From positions 744,001-808,000 of the forward strand of contig NZ_WNXC01000001.1 in NCBI RefSeq assembly GCF_014172405.1: 64,000 nt of DNA, in the 5' to 3' direction. The position numbers and the translations under genes are program-made. Positions 28,542 to 38,645 of this stretch are shown piece after piece; the first letter of the stretch is position 1, and each line of letters opens with the position of its first letter. Under the pieces are notes generated by a model. It made no database searches, had not been told where the DNA came from, and saw only the letters and a list, made by a program, of their open reading frames with translations. This stretch comes from Pedobacter gandavensis (GTDB lineage: Bacteria > Bacteroidota > Bacteroidia > Sphingobacteriales > Sphingobacteriaceae).

Positions 28542-29879
28542 ATGAAGTACATCTTTACCTTCGTCCTCTTGGGCTGCAACCTGATCTATACTGCTGCAGA
28601 ATCGCAAACGTATTTAGGGTCAAAAACGCTCTATAGGCCTCTTCAGGAGAAATATAGCAAAGTCCCTGCTGGATATGAACCGGTGTTTTTGAACCATCTC
28701 GGTCGCCATGGCGCAAGAAATTTAACTAAAGATGTCGCTAAATCTGTCGCCTGGAAATTGATCTTTAAGGCGGATAGTACTCAGTCATTAAATCAACGCG
28801 GACAACAATTAAAATCTGCATTAATGCAGCTACAAAAGGTAGAAATCAAACACCTGGAATCTATTTCTGAAATTGGAAAACTGGAATTAAAGGAAATTGC
28901 GGAACGTGCCTATCGTGTGAATCCTGATTTTTTTGCCGGAAACCACAACGTATTGGTCAGCACAACGAGTAAAGAGAGAACAAAAGAGAGCGCTTTGGCA
29001 TTTTTGGATGGTATTTCAACCGCAACACAAGGAAAAATGGCCACAATAGATTGGAATGAGCAAGACGATGTTCACCTTCGGTTTTTTGATTTATCCAAGC
29101 CATACTTGTCGTTTAAAGCTTCAGGGGCCTGGCACTCCTTTTACAATCAACTGGCTAAAGCAGTTCAATTGGAAGCCATGTCTGCCCGGATCTTCAATAC
29201 TTTCTTCCAGGCAGACTATGTTAAACAGATCAATGCTAAAGATAAAATACGCTTTGTGGAAGATTTGTATGGTTTTTATAGCATTTTACCAGCCATTCAT
29301 CAGGAAATACTGGAAAATAAACTCAGCGATCAGGATATTGATATTAAATCTTTATTTATAGCTGAAGACCTGGCTGTATTGTGTCGCTTAAGTGATGCTG
29401 ATAACTTCCTAAAAAAGGGCCCGGGCACCAATAATAATGGGATCCAGGTAAACATTGCAGCCCCATTATTGGCTGATTTCATTAATTCTACAGACAATTT
29501 TATCAAATCAAAACCTTATAGCTCAGTACTTCGGTTTGCACACGCAGAAACAGTTGCCCCTTTTGCAGCGATACTAAATTTAAATGGTGCTTCCACTGCC
29601 ACAAAAGATATTTTAAATTTTGACCGACTATGGAAGGCAAAAGATATCATTCCATTTAGTGCAAATATCCAAATGTTGGTCTATAAAAATCCTAAAACCA
29701 ATGGTTTTTTGATCAAATTCTTGCTGAATGAAAAAGAGACAGGCATCAAAGGTTTGAATACAAAAACCTTCCCTTATTATCCCTATAAAGAAGTACGTGC
29801 ATTTTATTTAACAAAACTAAAAGCGCTCGGGCTGACTTTAAACAGCAATATGGAAGCCTATCTGAATCGGGCTAAATAA
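28542..29879 (+). CDS. Exported histidine phosphatase (acid phosphatase/phytase type)
   Basis: The 445-residue product has a signal peptide (about 1-22, ending in TAAES) and belongs to histidine phosphatase branch 2. The phosphate-binding motif RHGAR is at residues 55-59 with His56 as nucleophile, and the proton donor pair HAE is at 334-336. Such enzymes release phosphate from phytate, inositol phosphates or sugar phosphates in the periplasm or outside. Length is normal for the branch. The hypothetical exported gene at 29936 follows but has its own -7 box. Confidence 0.88.
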   Translation: MKYIFTFVLLGCNLIYTAAESQTYLGSKTLYRPLQEKYSKVPAGYEPVFLNHLGRHGARNLTKDVAKSVAWKLIFKADSTQSLNQRGQQLKSALMQLQKVEIKHLESISEIGKLELKEIAERAYRVNPDFFAGNHNVLVSTTSKERTKESALAFLDGISTATQGKMATIDWNEQDDVHLRFFDLSKPYLSFKASGAWHSFYNQLAKAVQLEAMSARIFNTFFQADYVKQINAKDKIRFVEDLYGFYSILPAIHQEILENKLSDQDIDIKSLFIAEDLAVLCRLSDADNFLKKGPGTNNNGIQVNIAAPLLADFINSTDNFIKSKPYSSVLRFAHAETVAPFAAILNLNGASTATKDILNFDRLWKAKDIIPFSANIQMLVYKNPKTNGFLIKFLLNEKETGIKGLNTKTFPYYPYKEVRAFYLTKLKALGLTLNSNMEAYLNRAK

Positions 29880-29890
29880 ATATAAACAAC

Positions 29891-29898
29891 TATATTTG
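29891..29898 (+). promoter_or_regulatory. Possible -7 box before the 29936 gene
   Basis: TATATTTG matches TAnnTTTG, 37 bases before the ATG and just past the phosphatase stop. No good -33 element at 19-21 bases was found. Confidence 0.4.
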
Positions 29899-29935
29899 AT
29901 TCCACATTCTAAATCATTTTTAACAAAAAACACTC

Positions 29936-30670
29936 ATGAAAAGATACGTTTTTATACTCTTTTTATTCTTCTCCTTTTCGGGATTCGCACAAACGATCAA
30001 CAATTACAAATATGTAGTGGTTCCAGAAAAGTTCCCATTCCTTAAAACAGCTAACCTTTACGGACTAAATGACCTGGCTAAATTTCTGATCGAACAGAAA
30101 GGGTTCACGCCCTATTTTGACAATGCAGAATTACCTGCAGATCTGGCAAACAACAAATGTAAAGCACTAAATCTGGAGGTCATCGAAAGAAAAACCATGT
30201 TTACCACCAACTTAACCCTATTGTTAAAGGATTGTCAAGGTAATATTCTGTTTAAAAGTAAGGAAGGTAAAAGCAGGGAAAAAGAATATAAAGCCTCTTA
30301 TAATTTTGCCCTAAGAGATGCCTTTACTTCATTAGATTCTTTGAATTATGTGGCCATGGCTACGCCAACTACGCTACCAGTTGCTCAGCAAACACCTGTT
30401 CAACAAACCCCTGTGGCCATTGCTCCTGCAAAAGCTGAAGTAATCGTTGCCGAAGGCACGCTGTACGCCCAACCGATCACTAATGGTTTTCAATTGATCA
30501 ACACTGCGCCTAAAGTCGTATTGACGCTATTAACCACTACAGTACAAGATTATTTCATTGCAAAAAATGAGACTGCTCACGGGATCGCCTTCAAAAGAAA
30601 TGGAGAATGGTTCTTTGAATACTATCAGAACAATAAACTGATTACTGAAAAACTACTGATTAAATTTTAA
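29936..30670 (+). CDS. Exported protein of unknown function
   Basis: The 244-residue product has a clear signal peptide (FILFLFFSFSGFAQ, cleaved near residue 19). The next 100 residues are a beta/alpha domain (NYKYVVVPEKFPFLKTANLY, then FLIEQKGFTPYF), and residues about 140-165 form a Pro/Gln/Thr/Val linker. The final 75 residues are beta-rich (GTLYAQPITNGFQLINTAPK, then strands ending KLLIKF). I do not recognise a family. It is followed by a terminator and preceded by the phosphatase gene. Confidence 0.7.
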   Translation: MKRYVFILFLFFSFSGFAQTINNYKYVVVPEKFPFLKTANLYGLNDLAKFLIEQKGFTPYFDNAELPADLANNKCKALNLEVIERKTMFTTNLTLLLKDCQGNILFKSKEGKSREKEYKASYNFALRDAFTSLDSLNYVAMATPTTLPVAQQTPVQQTPVAIAPAKAEVIVAEGTLYAQPITNGFQLINTAPKVVLTLLTTTVQDYFIAKNETAHGIAFKRNGEWFFEYYQNNKLITEKLLIKF

Positions 30671-30679
30671 TCTGATAAG

Positions 30680-30711
30680 CACCCGGTTAGGCTTCAACGC
30701 ATAACCGGGTG
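30680..30711 (+). terminator. Terminator after the 29936 gene
   Basis: CACCCGGTTA (30680-30689) pairs with TAACCGGGTG (30702-30711) and is followed by TTTT. Confidence 0.75.
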
Positions 30712-30839
30712 TTTTCCCTCCTAACTTCTGGTTTAACCAATCTAGAAGAAACGCAATACAGTCAAATCAATCCAAGTAGGTTTTAGGTGCTCCGCTAACA
30801 ACGTTTTTTGCGTACTTTTACACAAAAAATTGAGTAACT

Positions 30840-31970
30840 ATGCCTTTTACAGCCTTAGGTTTGTCACCTGCTTTATTAAAAGCACTGGCCGATCAGAAAT
30901 TCACAGCACCTACCCCTATTCAACAAACAGCTATTCCAGCTATACTAGATAAAAAAGATGTTTTAGGTATTGCCAAAACCGGCTCAGGAAAAACAGCCAG
31001 TTATGTCTTGCCGCTTTTAATGAACTTACAACAAACGATTGGTGTGAAAAATCGCCATGCGAATGTATTGGTTTTAGTGCCTACACGTGAATTGGCAGAA
31101 CAGGTAAAAGAAGTATTTAAGACCTTTAGTCCGGCACTTCCTAAACCTGTAAAAACCTTAGCTGTTTACGGCGGAGTCTCTATTAACCCTCAAATGATGG
31201 GAATGCAGGGCGTAAACGTATTGGTAGCTACACCAGGTAGGTTATTAGATTTGGTAGATAACAATGCGGTACACCTATCAGATATTGAAACGTTGGTGCT
31301 TGACGAGGCAGATAAAATGCTGAACCTTGGCTTTAAAGAAGAGCTGAACAAAATCCTTGCTTTACTACCTAAAAAACGTCAAAACTTGTTGTTTTCTGCG
31401 ACATTAAGTCCTGATATTGAAAACATCAACCAGATTTTGCTACATGAACCTGTAGTGATTAAAATAGAAGCTGAAGAAGATACTTTAGACACGATCAACC
31501 AAGTGGCTTACATCATCTCAGAAGAGAAAAAAGGGCCGTTTTTACGCTACCTGATCAATCATCATGATATGAAACAGGTATTGGTATTTACTTCTTCTAC
31601 GCATCAGGCCGATGCTGTTGTCAATAAACTTCGCAAAAATAACATTGATGCTAAAGCCATTCACAGCAAGAAAAGCCAGGGTTCCAGAACAGAATCTTTG
31701 TACTTATTTAAATCAGGAAAGCTTCGCGTATTGGTGGCAACAGATTTGATGGCCAGAGGAATTGATATTAATTTCCTGCCTTATGTGATCAATTATGAAT
31801 TGCCTAGATCCCCGAAAGATTATGTACACAGAATTGGTAGAACCGGCCGTGCAGAAGCTGCGGGAGACGCCATTTCTTTAGTGAGCAAATTTGATTTACA
31901 CCATTTTGAAATCATTCAGAAAAAAATGGGCAAAAAGGTAAATATAATTGATGGCGAAAATATCATCTAA
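30840..31970 (+). CDS. DEAD-box RNA helicase
   Basis: The 376-residue protein is a minimal DEAD-box core without C-terminal extension. Motifs in order: Q motif FTAPTPIQ (about 21-28), Walker A AKTGSGKT (45-52), PTRELAEQ, TPGR, DEAD (near 155), SAT, then the second RecA domain with VATDLMARGIDI and HRIGRTGRAE. It unwinds RNA with ATP and may act in ribosome assembly or mRNA decay (RhlE-like). It is a single-gene unit between two hairpins. Confidence 0.95.
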   Translation: MPFTALGLSPALLKALADQKFTAPTPIQQTAIPAILDKKDVLGIAKTGSGKTASYVLPLLMNLQQTIGVKNRHANVLVLVPTRELAEQVKEVFKTFSPALPKPVKTLAVYGGVSINPQMMGMQGVNVLVATPGRLLDLVDNNAVHLSDIETLVLDEADKMLNLGFKEELNKILALLPKKRQNLLFSATLSPDIENINQILLHEPVVIKIEAEEDTLDTINQVAYIISEEKKGPFLRYLINHHDMKQVLVFTSSTHQADAVVNKLRKNNIDAKAIHSKKSQGSRTESLYLFKSGKLRVLVATDLMARGIDINFLPYVINYELPRSPKDYVHRIGRTGRAEAAGDAISLVSKFDLHHFEIIQKKMGKKVNIIDGENII

Positions 31971-31978
31971 ATAAAAAT

Positions 31979-32013
31979 ACAGCGCGCCGGCTCCTCATCA
32001 GATGGCGCGCTGT
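31979..32013 (-). terminator. Hairpin between the helicase and nitrilase genes
   Basis: ACAGCGCGCC (31979-31988) pairs with GGCGCGCTGT (32004-32013). On the minus strand it is followed by ATTTTTATTT, so it best serves the nitrilase-family gene, and may act on both. Confidence 0.7.
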
Positions 32014-32061
32014 GTTAACCATTAGTCTTCCGGCTGTCTTTATCTTTAGGAAGAAAGAGGA

Positions 32062-33012
32062 TTAATCTTTTTTAAGCCAGGAAACCTGCTGATTACTGTC
32101 ATGAGCAGCAGCTATGATATCTTTATATAAATCCGGTCTCCTCGCTTGGATATACCGATAACCTCCGGCCAATGTTAATGACTGCGGATTCAAATCTGCA
32201 ATCACGAACTCATTGTTCAAAGACCTACATTCGGCCATCACTTCCCCAAAAGGATCAACAATCATGGAGCATCCGTTTTTAAGCTGGTCATCGTCCATTC
32301 CAATAGGATTAGAAAAAACGGCATATATCGCATTGTCGTAAGCACGGGCGGGTAGCCATTTCATTAACCATTCACGGCCTTTTAATCCATCAAAATCAGT
32401 ACGTAACAGATCCTGATTGGCGGCCTTATCTTTCCAAAGTTCCTCGTCTACAAAACCGGCACCTGGTCTGGTGGATGGCGTGCACATCGTTACATGTGGC
32501 ATGAAGATAACCTGAGCCCCCAATAAGGTGGTAGCTCTCACATTTTCAATAATATTATTATCATAACAGATCAAAATCCCACATTTCCAACCATATAAGT
32601 CAAACACGGTAAACTCATTACCCGGTGTAAGGTGAGGATTGATAAAAGGATGAAGTTTGCGGTGTTTGGCAATCAGGCCAGTCTGATCTACACAAACGTA
32701 GGCCTTGAATAAATTATCATCTGCATCTTTTTCAAATAGCCCCGCCAGAATAGCAATGTTATAGGTCTTTGCGAGCTTCTTGAGTTTTTGGATACTGGGC
32801 CCATCCGGTATAAATTCTGCCAATTCCAACATGGATGATCTGGAAAGTGCTCTGGCAAAGGTATAGCCGGTTATGGAGCATTCATGGAAGGCAATGGCCT
32901 CCGCTCCTTGTGCTGCAGCATCTTTAGTCAATTGCTCAATGACAGAAAGGTTGTAGGTTTTATCCCCACTGCGGTTTTCAAACTGTGCAGATGCGATTTT
33001 AATGTTTTTCAT
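32062..33012 (-). CDS. Carbon-nitrogen hydrolase (nitrilase superfamily)
   Basis: The 316-residue enzyme has the nitrilase Glu-Lys-Cys triad: Glu44 in AFHECS, Lys119 in KHRKLHPF and Cys149 in GILICYDNN. It hydrolyses a non-peptide amide or carbamoyl bond. The layout resembles N-carbamoylputrescine amidase and beta-ureidopropionase-like members, but the substrate pocket cannot be read from the sequence. No signal peptide. An AraC regulator starts 84 bases beyond on the same strand. Confidence 0.92.
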   Translation of the reverse strand: MKNIKIASAQFENRSGDKTYNLSVIEQLTKDAAAQGAEAIAFHECSITGYTFARALSRSSMLELAEFIPDGPSIQKLKKLAKTYNIAILAGLFEKDADDNLFKAYVCVDQTGLIAKHRKLHPFINPHLTPGNEFTVFDLYGWKCGILICYDNNIIENVRATTLLGAQVIFMPHVTMCTPSTRPGAGFVDEELWKDKAANQDLLRTDFDGLKGREWLMKWLPARAYDNAIYAVFSNPIGMDDDQLKNGCSMIVDPFGEVMAECRSLNNEFVIADLNPQSLTLAGGYRYIQARRPDLYKDIIAAAHDSNQQVSWLKKD

Positions 33013-33031
33013 AGGTATGGTATTTATCTTC

Positions 33032-33039
33032 CAAAATTA
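33032..33039 (-). promoter_or_regulatory. Possible -7 box for the nitrilase-family gene
   Basis: On the minus strand TAATTTTG fits TAnnTTTG, 20 bases before the ATG at 33012. No -33 partner was seen. Confidence 0.3.
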
Positions 33040-33096
33040 CCCTTACCTGCTTCTAGAAATTTGTATAAAACCGACAAAAGTAAAATGCTAAACAAT

Positions 33097-33906
33097 CTAG
33101 CCAACCGGCATCAGGTTGATGGCCAATAGTTGCGAAGTGTCTTTATAACGATTTGGCGTAAGGCCAGTCATTCTTTTAAAAACACTGTTCAGATGCGCCT
33201 GGTCGTAGTATCCGGAACTATAAATTAGTGCCGCTATAGGCTCTTCCTCAGACTGCTTTTGGAGGAGTTTAAGCAAGTACTGGAACTTAATGGTGTCTAT
33301 AAATCTTTTAGGGCTACTACCGATATACTCCCTGAATTTACGTTCCAATTGCCTTTCTGTTACAGGTATAACTTGCAATAGCGCTTCTACTGTAAGCATG
33401 CCTTGATGGTGATAAATGTTGTGCATTGCCAATGCCATTTCCCGGTTTAAAGCGCTTTGCCCATTCAAGCGCTTCCATAAGAATTTTTCAATGAAAGCAA
33501 TCGCCGTATCAATTGATGAAGCAGAAATAACCTGCGCTTCTAAATCCCTGGCTTCCTGCCCAAATAGGTCTGGCAACGGTAGGATTTGATCTTTCAATTC
33601 ATAAGCAGGAATATGGAAATGTGTATGTAAGGCATGGGGCTGTAAAACCACTACAATCATGTTCAGATCGCCACTGGAGGCGATGGTGTTGAATTGGCTG
33701 AGTTGCCCATACACAAAGCTTCTCGGCTGTAACTGCGGCGTCAAATCCCCTTCATTCCATTGTAGTAATGGCGCTGTCAAATGAAAAACCATACCTGGAT
33801 TGCCATCAGAAAACATCCGGTAATACTGCTGTTGGTCAGCCTGCTGATGTAATACCAGATAGTGCTTAACCAGACCTTGAAGTAAACTTTTAGGAGGCAA
33901 TTGCAT
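33097..33906 (-). CDS. AraC family transcriptional regulator
   Basis: The 269-residue regulator has a non-conserved N-terminal sensing part (about 1-150) with beta strands, and a C-terminal AraC/XylS DNA-binding domain with two helix-turn-helix units (about 165-265). The second unit contains SSGYYDQAHLNSVFKRMTG and the signature LTPNRYK. It lies downstream of the RND efflux operon after a terminator and upstream of the nitrilase gene. Either could be its target; nothing shows which. Confidence 0.88.
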   Translation of the reverse strand: MQLPPKSLLQGLVKHYLVLHQQADQQQYYRMFSDGNPGMVFHLTAPLLQWNEGDLTPQLQPRSFVYGQLSQFNTIASSGDLNMIVVVLQPHALHTHFHIPAYELKDQILPLPDLFGQEARDLEAQVISASSIDTAIAFIEKFLWKRLNGQSALNREMALAMHNIYHHQGMLTVEALLQVIPVTERQLERKFREYIGSSPKRFIDTIKFQYLLKLLQKQSEEEPIAALIYSSGYYDQAHLNSVFKRMTGLTPNRYKDTSQLLAINLMPVG

Positions 33907-33937
33907 ATATAATTTAAAGGTAGAGTTTATAGCGCAT

Positions 33938-33975
33938 AAAAACGCCCCCAGAAATCAAATACTTCTGGAGGCGTT
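33938..33975 (-). terminator. Terminator of the RND efflux operon
   Basis: AACGCCTCCAGAA pairs with TTCTGGGGGCGTT on the minus strand (33941-33953 with 33963-33975, one T-G pair), then TTTTT. It ends the operon before the AraC gene. Confidence 0.8.
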
Positions 33976-33994
33976 AGCCAATAAATTAAGCAGG

Positions 33995-35443
33995 TTATTT
34001 CCAGCCTCCGCCTAAGTCCCTGTAAAAGTGGACTACCGCATTCATTTGTTCTTTCTTGGTATCAATCAGTTCGAGTTTCGACTCTAAAGCATCTCTTTGC
34101 GTCATTAATACCTCAAAATAGTTTACTCTGGCCGACTTAAACAGGTCATTTGACACTACAATCGACTTGTTTAATGCATCTACCTGTTGAGATTTCAAGT
34201 CGTAACTTTTTTCCAAATTACTGATCTTGGAAAGCTGTGTAGATACCTCCAGATAAGCATTTAGAATGCTACGTTCATAGTTAAATATGGCCTGCAATTG
34301 TCTGGCATTGGCGCTACTAAACTCCGCCTTGATGGCATTTCTATTGATCAATGGTCCGGCAATATCTCCTGCAAGAGAATAAAGCACAGATTCCGGGAAC
34401 TTTAAAAAATAACTAGGTTTAAAAGCTTGCAATCCTATCGCTGCCGAAATATCTAAGGAAGGATAAAATTCAGCACGTGCTACTTTTACATCCAGTTTCG
34501 CTGCGGCAAGCTCCAATTCTGCCTGTTTAATGTCCGGACGGTTGGCCAATAACTGTGCAGGAACTCCGGATTTGACTTCCGAAGGAAGTAAATTTAAGAA
34601 GTTTCCATGCGCTCTTTTGATCTCCTGTGGATACTGACCCAGCAAAAAGTTAATCCGATTCTCCGTTTCCTTTGTTTTTTGAAGAATGTCAAACTCTAAG
34701 CTTTTTGAAGTCAACACCTCTGCCTGGAATTTCTGAACCGCCAATTCCGTAGCTCTCGCTGCTTCCTTTTGAACTTTAACAATTTCTAATGCATTCTTTT
34801 GCAGTTCAATGTTCTGTTTTACAATTTCCAGTTGATTATCTAAAGCCAGTAATTCGTAATAAGAATCTGCAACTTCAGAAATCAGGTTGGTTACCGCAAA
34901 GTTCTTACCTTCTACAGTAGATAAATATCGGCTTACAGCGGCCTTTTTTGAATTCCTCAACTTCTTCCAGATATCCACTTCCCAGTGCGCATAAGCGGCC
35001 AAAGTGTAATCCATTAAAGGATCTGGCACCTCTTTACCTGGTGTGATTTCGGTGGAGGCATCGCCTGCTCCCTGACCGGTATAACGGCCAACTTTTTCCA
35101 CTCCGATACCACCGCGTAACCCTACTGTTGGCAACAACGCTCCTTTTTTAAGGCGGATATCATTCCCCGCGATTTCAATTTCCTGCATGGTGATTTTCAA
35201 TTCCTGGTTGTTTTTCAGGGCAGTATCAATCAAGTTGATCAGGTTTTGATCCTTAAAGAAAGTCCGCCATGGCATCACAGCGACATTGGTGCTATCCTTG
35301 GTTATACCGTTCCTTTCCTGAGCAAAAGACTCTGGAACAGCTGTATTTGCCGTATTCGTTGCAACCAATGGCACTTTGCAACTTGCCATGGCAAGGCAAA
35401 TGCTCAAGGCCATGGTGCATTGAGGTAACTTAAATTTATACAT
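33995..35443 (-). CDS. RND efflux outer-membrane channel (TolC/OprM family)
   Basis: The 482-residue product has a lipoprotein signal with lipobox ASC (Cys near 22) and two outer-membrane-efflux domains, each helical and ending in strand pairs. Typical marks are IDTALKNNQELKI early, and RADIKQAELELAAAKLDVKVARAEFYPSLDISA reduced here to NRPDIKQAELEL and VARAEFYPSLD. It would form the outer-membrane tunnel for the pump gene that overlaps it by eight bases. It is the third gene of the operon. Confidence 0.92.
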   Translation of the reverse strand: MYKFKLPQCTMALSICLAMASCKVPLVATNTANTAVPESFAQERNGITKDSTNVAVMPWRTFFKDQNLINLIDTALKNNQELKITMQEIEIAGNDIRLKKGALLPTVGLRGGIGVEKVGRYTGQGAGDASTEITPGKEVPDPLMDYTLAAYAHWEVDIWKKLRNSKKAAVSRYLSTVEGKNFAVTNLISEVADSYYELLALDNQLEIVKQNIELQKNALEIVKVQKEAARATELAVQKFQAEVLTSKSLEFDILQKTKETENRINFLLGQYPQEIKRAHGNFLNLLPSEVKSGVPAQLLANRPDIKQAELELAAAKLDVKVARAEFYPSLDISAAIGLQAFKPSYFLKFPESVLYSLAGDIAGPLINRNAIKAEFSSANARQLQAIFNYERSILNAYLEVSTQLSKISNLEKSYDLKSQQVDALNKSIVVSNDLFKSARVNYFEVLMTQRDALESKLELIDTKKEQMNAVVHFYRDLGGGWK

Positions 35444-38400
35444 TGTGATCGATTTCTTCTGTTAATGGATTTTCTTCTTCATTTTTCACTAGTTTGTGCT
35501 TTTCGGCGATTCTACCGAAAATATAATACAAGCCAGGGATGATTAGCACACCGCAAATGGTTCCTAAAAGCATACCACCGGCAGCTGCAGAACCAATGGT
35601 TCTGTTACCGATTTTACCTGGTCCATTGGCTAAAACCAATGGGATCAAGCCTGCAATAAAGGCAAATGAGGTCATTAAAATTGGACGGAATCGTACGGCT
35701 GCACCTTCCAATGCCGCCTGAAGTACCGTTGCTCCCGCTCTATGTTTCTGAACGGCAAACTCTACAATCAGTACCGCATTCTTACCCAATAAACCAATTA
35801 ACATGACAAAGGCCACCTGCGCATAGATGTTATTTTCCAGGCCACATATTTTCAGCAATAAGAAGGCTCCAAAAATTCCACATGGTAGGGAAAGGATAAC
35901 GGTTAATGGCAAGATGAAACTCTCATATTGCGCTGCAAGAATCAGATAAACAAAACCTAAACAGATCAGGAAGATGTAAATCGCTTCATTACCACGCGAT
36001 ACTTCATCTTTTGAAATACCTGCCCAGTCAATGCTAAAGCCTCTTGGTAAAGTTTTTTCCGCCACTTCATTAATGGCATTAATTGCTGCACCACTACTAT
36101 ATCCTGCTGCGGAAGAACCGCTGATTTCAGCCGCGTTATACATATTATGTCTGGTGATTTCAGATAAACCATATACCTTTTCCATCCTCATAAAAGCCGA
36201 AAATGGCACCATTTCATCGCGATCGTTTTTAACATACAGCTTTAGGATATCCTCTGGCAATGCCCTGTATTGTGGTAGCGCCTGCACCATTACTTTATAT
36301 TGACGGTCGTATTTGATGAAATTGGTTTCATAATTACTACCCACTAAGGTAGATAACGTGTTCATGGCATTTTCAATGGTTACGCCTTTTTGCTGCGCAA
36401 TATCATTGTCAACACGCAACATATACTGAGGGAATGCTGCACTGTAAAAAGTGAATACAGAGGACAATTCCGGACGTTTACTCAATTCCTTCACAAAATC
36501 CTTACTCACCGTCTCCATCTTTTTGAAGTCGCCGGATCCTGCCTTATCCAGTAAACGCAACTCGAAACCTCCGGCAGCACCGTAACCTGGTACAGCTGGT
36601 GGTTGAAAGAATTCTATGGTTGCACCAGAGATCCCCTGAGATTTTTCTTCCAGTTCTTTCATGATCTCTTCCACACCGTGCTTACGATCTTCCCAACTTT
36701 TCAGGTTAATCAAACAAGTTCCGGAGTTGGCACTGGTTCCTTCAGTAAGGATCTCATAACCAGCCAGGGCTGAAACAGACTGGACGCCTTCCACACCTTC
36801 TGCGATTTTCTGTAACCGCTCTGCGATTTCATTCGTACGCTCTAAAGAAGATCCCGGAGGAGTTTGGATAATGGCATAAAACATCCCTTGATCCTCATTG
36901 GGTATAAAACCTGAAGGAAGACTGTTGTTTAGGAAGAAAATACCTACAGAAAAACCGACTAAGACCACAAAAGTGACCAGCCTGCGGCTTACAATTGCAC
37001 TCAATACTTTTTGATACCTTCCGGTAAGTTTGTCGAAACCGTTGTTAAAGCCATTCAGCAATTTGTCTAATGCGTTTTGTTTTTGTGGTTTCCCATGGTT
37101 CTTCAATAAAATTGCACAAAGTGCTGGTGTCAGCGTTAATGCAACGATACCAGAAAGGATAATTGCCGTAGCCATGGTAATAGAAAACTGGCGGTAGAAA
37201 ATCCCGACCGGCCCGGACATGAATGCAACGGGTATAAACACGGCAGCCATCAGGAAAGTAATCGCGATAATCGCACCACTGATCTCATGCATCACCTTTT
37301 TCGTCGCCTTACGGGCAGAGATATGGTGCTCATGCATTTTTGCATGGACCGCTTCAATTACCACAATGGCATCATCAACCACCACCCCAATCGCCAGTAC
37401 CAATGCAAATAAGGTGACCAAATTGATCGTAATCCCGAAAAACTGCATGAAAAAGAAAGTACCAATCAACGATACGGGTACGGCAATTGCAGGAATTAAT
37501 GTAGAACGCCAATCTCCTAAAAACAGGAACACGACCAATCCAACCAGGATAAAAGCTTCTACAAGTGTGTGGATTACTTTTTCGATGGAAGCATCCAGGA
37601 ATTTAGAAACGTCATAACTGATCTCATAATCTACGCCTTTAGGAAAAGAAGATTTTTTGATCTCTTCCATTTTAGCCTTAATGTCTTTAATAACCTGACT
37701 GGCATTACTTCCATAAGACTGCTTCACAGTAATTGCAGCAGAAGGTCTGCCGTTCAAATTCGAATAGATATCATACATAGAGCTTCCAAACTCGATATTG
37801 GCCACGTCTTTTAGCCTTAGAATTTCCCCTTTAGCGGTAGATCTTAAAATGATATTTTCATAACCTTCTTTGGTCGTAAATCGTCCAGGATATTTCAGTA
37901 CATATTCAAATGACTGTGACCTTTTTCCAGAACTTTCCCCGGTTTTTCCAGGCGAAGCTTCTAAACTTTGTTGATTTAAGGCTTCTAAAACCTCATCAGC
38001 AGAAATTTTATAGGCTAGCATCCGATCCGGTTTTAACCAGATTCTCATGGCATATTCCCGGTTACCCAAGATGTCTGCCACACCTACACCATCCACCCTT
38101 TTCAATTCTGAAAGGACATTGATGTCTGCAAAATTGAATAAGAACTTCTGGTCCATTTTCGGATCCTTGCTGTACAAGTTGATGTACATTAACATATTGG
38201 ATTCCTCGCGGGTGATTTTAACACCTTCACGTACCACTAGTGGTGGTAACTTATTGATTACCGAAGCCACACGGTTCTGAATGTTAACAGAAGCCTGGTT
38301 CGGGTCTGTTCCTAAATTGAACACGACCTGAATGGAGGCCTCTCCATCATTACCTGCATCGGAAGCCATATATTTCATTCCAGGAACACCATTGATCGCT

Positions 38401-38600
38401 CTTTCCAGCGGGATGATAACCGATTTAATCATCAGTTCGCCGTTTGCTCCAGGATATTCGGCAGTAATATTCACCTTTGGTGGTGAAATAGAAGGGAATT
38501 GTGTGACCGGCAGATGGCTTAATGCCAAAGCGCCCAGAAACACAATGATGAGCGATATTACTATAGAAAGGACTGGCCTTTGTATAAACTTATTAAACAT
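35436..38600 (-). CDS. RND multidrug efflux transporter (HAE1 family)
   Basis: The 1054-residue inner-membrane pump has 12 membrane helices and two large periplasmic loops, as in AcrB. The proton-relay Asp residues are in GVVVDDAIVVIEAV (helix 4), and helix 10 ends with LIGLLGKNAVLIVEFA carrying the conserved Lys. The porter domain motif NIQNRVA and the periplasmic TETNGTGANFVLT-like stretches fit HAE1 pumps that export hydrophobic drugs. It overlaps the outer-membrane gene by eight bases and follows the adaptor by 45 bases. Confidence 0.95.
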   Translation of the reverse strand: MFNKFIQRPVLSIVISLIIVFLGALALSHLPVTQFPSISPPKVNITAEYPGANGELMIKSVIIPLERAINGVPGMKYMASDAGNDGEASIQVVFNLGTDPNQASVNIQNRVASVINKLPPLVVREGVKITREESNMLMYINLYSKDPKMDQKFLFNFADINVLSELKRVDGVGVADILGNREYAMRIWLKPDRMLAYKISADEVLEALNQQSLEASPGKTGESSGKRSQSFEYVLKYPGRFTTKEGYENIILRSTAKGEILRLKDVANIEFGSSMYDIYSNLNGRPSAAITVKQSYGSNASQVIKDIKAKMEEIKKSSFPKGVDYEISYDVSKFLDASIEKVIHTLVEAFILVGLVVFLFLGDWRSTLIPAIAVPVSLIGTFFFMQFFGITINLVTLFALVLAIGVVVDDAIVVIEAVHAKMHEHHISARKATKKVMHEISGAIIAITFLMAAVFIPVAFMSGPVGIFYRQFSITMATAIILSGIVALTLTPALCAILLKNHGKPQKQNALDKLLNGFNNGFDKLTGRYQKVLSAIVSRRLVTFVVLVGFSVGIFFLNNSLPSGFIPNEDQGMFYAIIQTPPGSSLERTNEIAERLQKIAEGVEGVQSVSALAGYEILTEGTSANSGTCLINLKSWEDRKHGVEEIMKELEEKSQGISGATIEFFQPPAVPGYGAAGGFELRLLDKAGSGDFKKMETVSKDFVKELSKRPELSSVFTFYSAAFPQYMLRVDNDIAQQKGVTIENAMNTLSTLVGSNYETNFIKYDRQYKVMVQALPQYRALPEDILKLYVKNDRDEMVPFSAFMRMEKVYGLSEITRHNMYNAAEISGSSAAGYSSGAAINAINEVAEKTLPRGFSIDWAGISKDEVSRGNEAIYIFLICLGFVYLILAAQYESFILPLTVILSLPCGIFGAFLLLKICGLENNIYAQVAFVMLIGLLGKNAVLIVEFAVQKHRAGATVLQAALEGAAVRFRPILMTSFAFIAGLIPLVLANGPGKIGNRTIGSAAAGGMLLGTICGVLIIPGLYYIFGRIAEKHKLVKNEEENPLTEEIDHNV

Positions 38601-38645
38601 TTACTTGCTTTTTAAATGATAGAACCTTTGGACTGATCTGTTTTA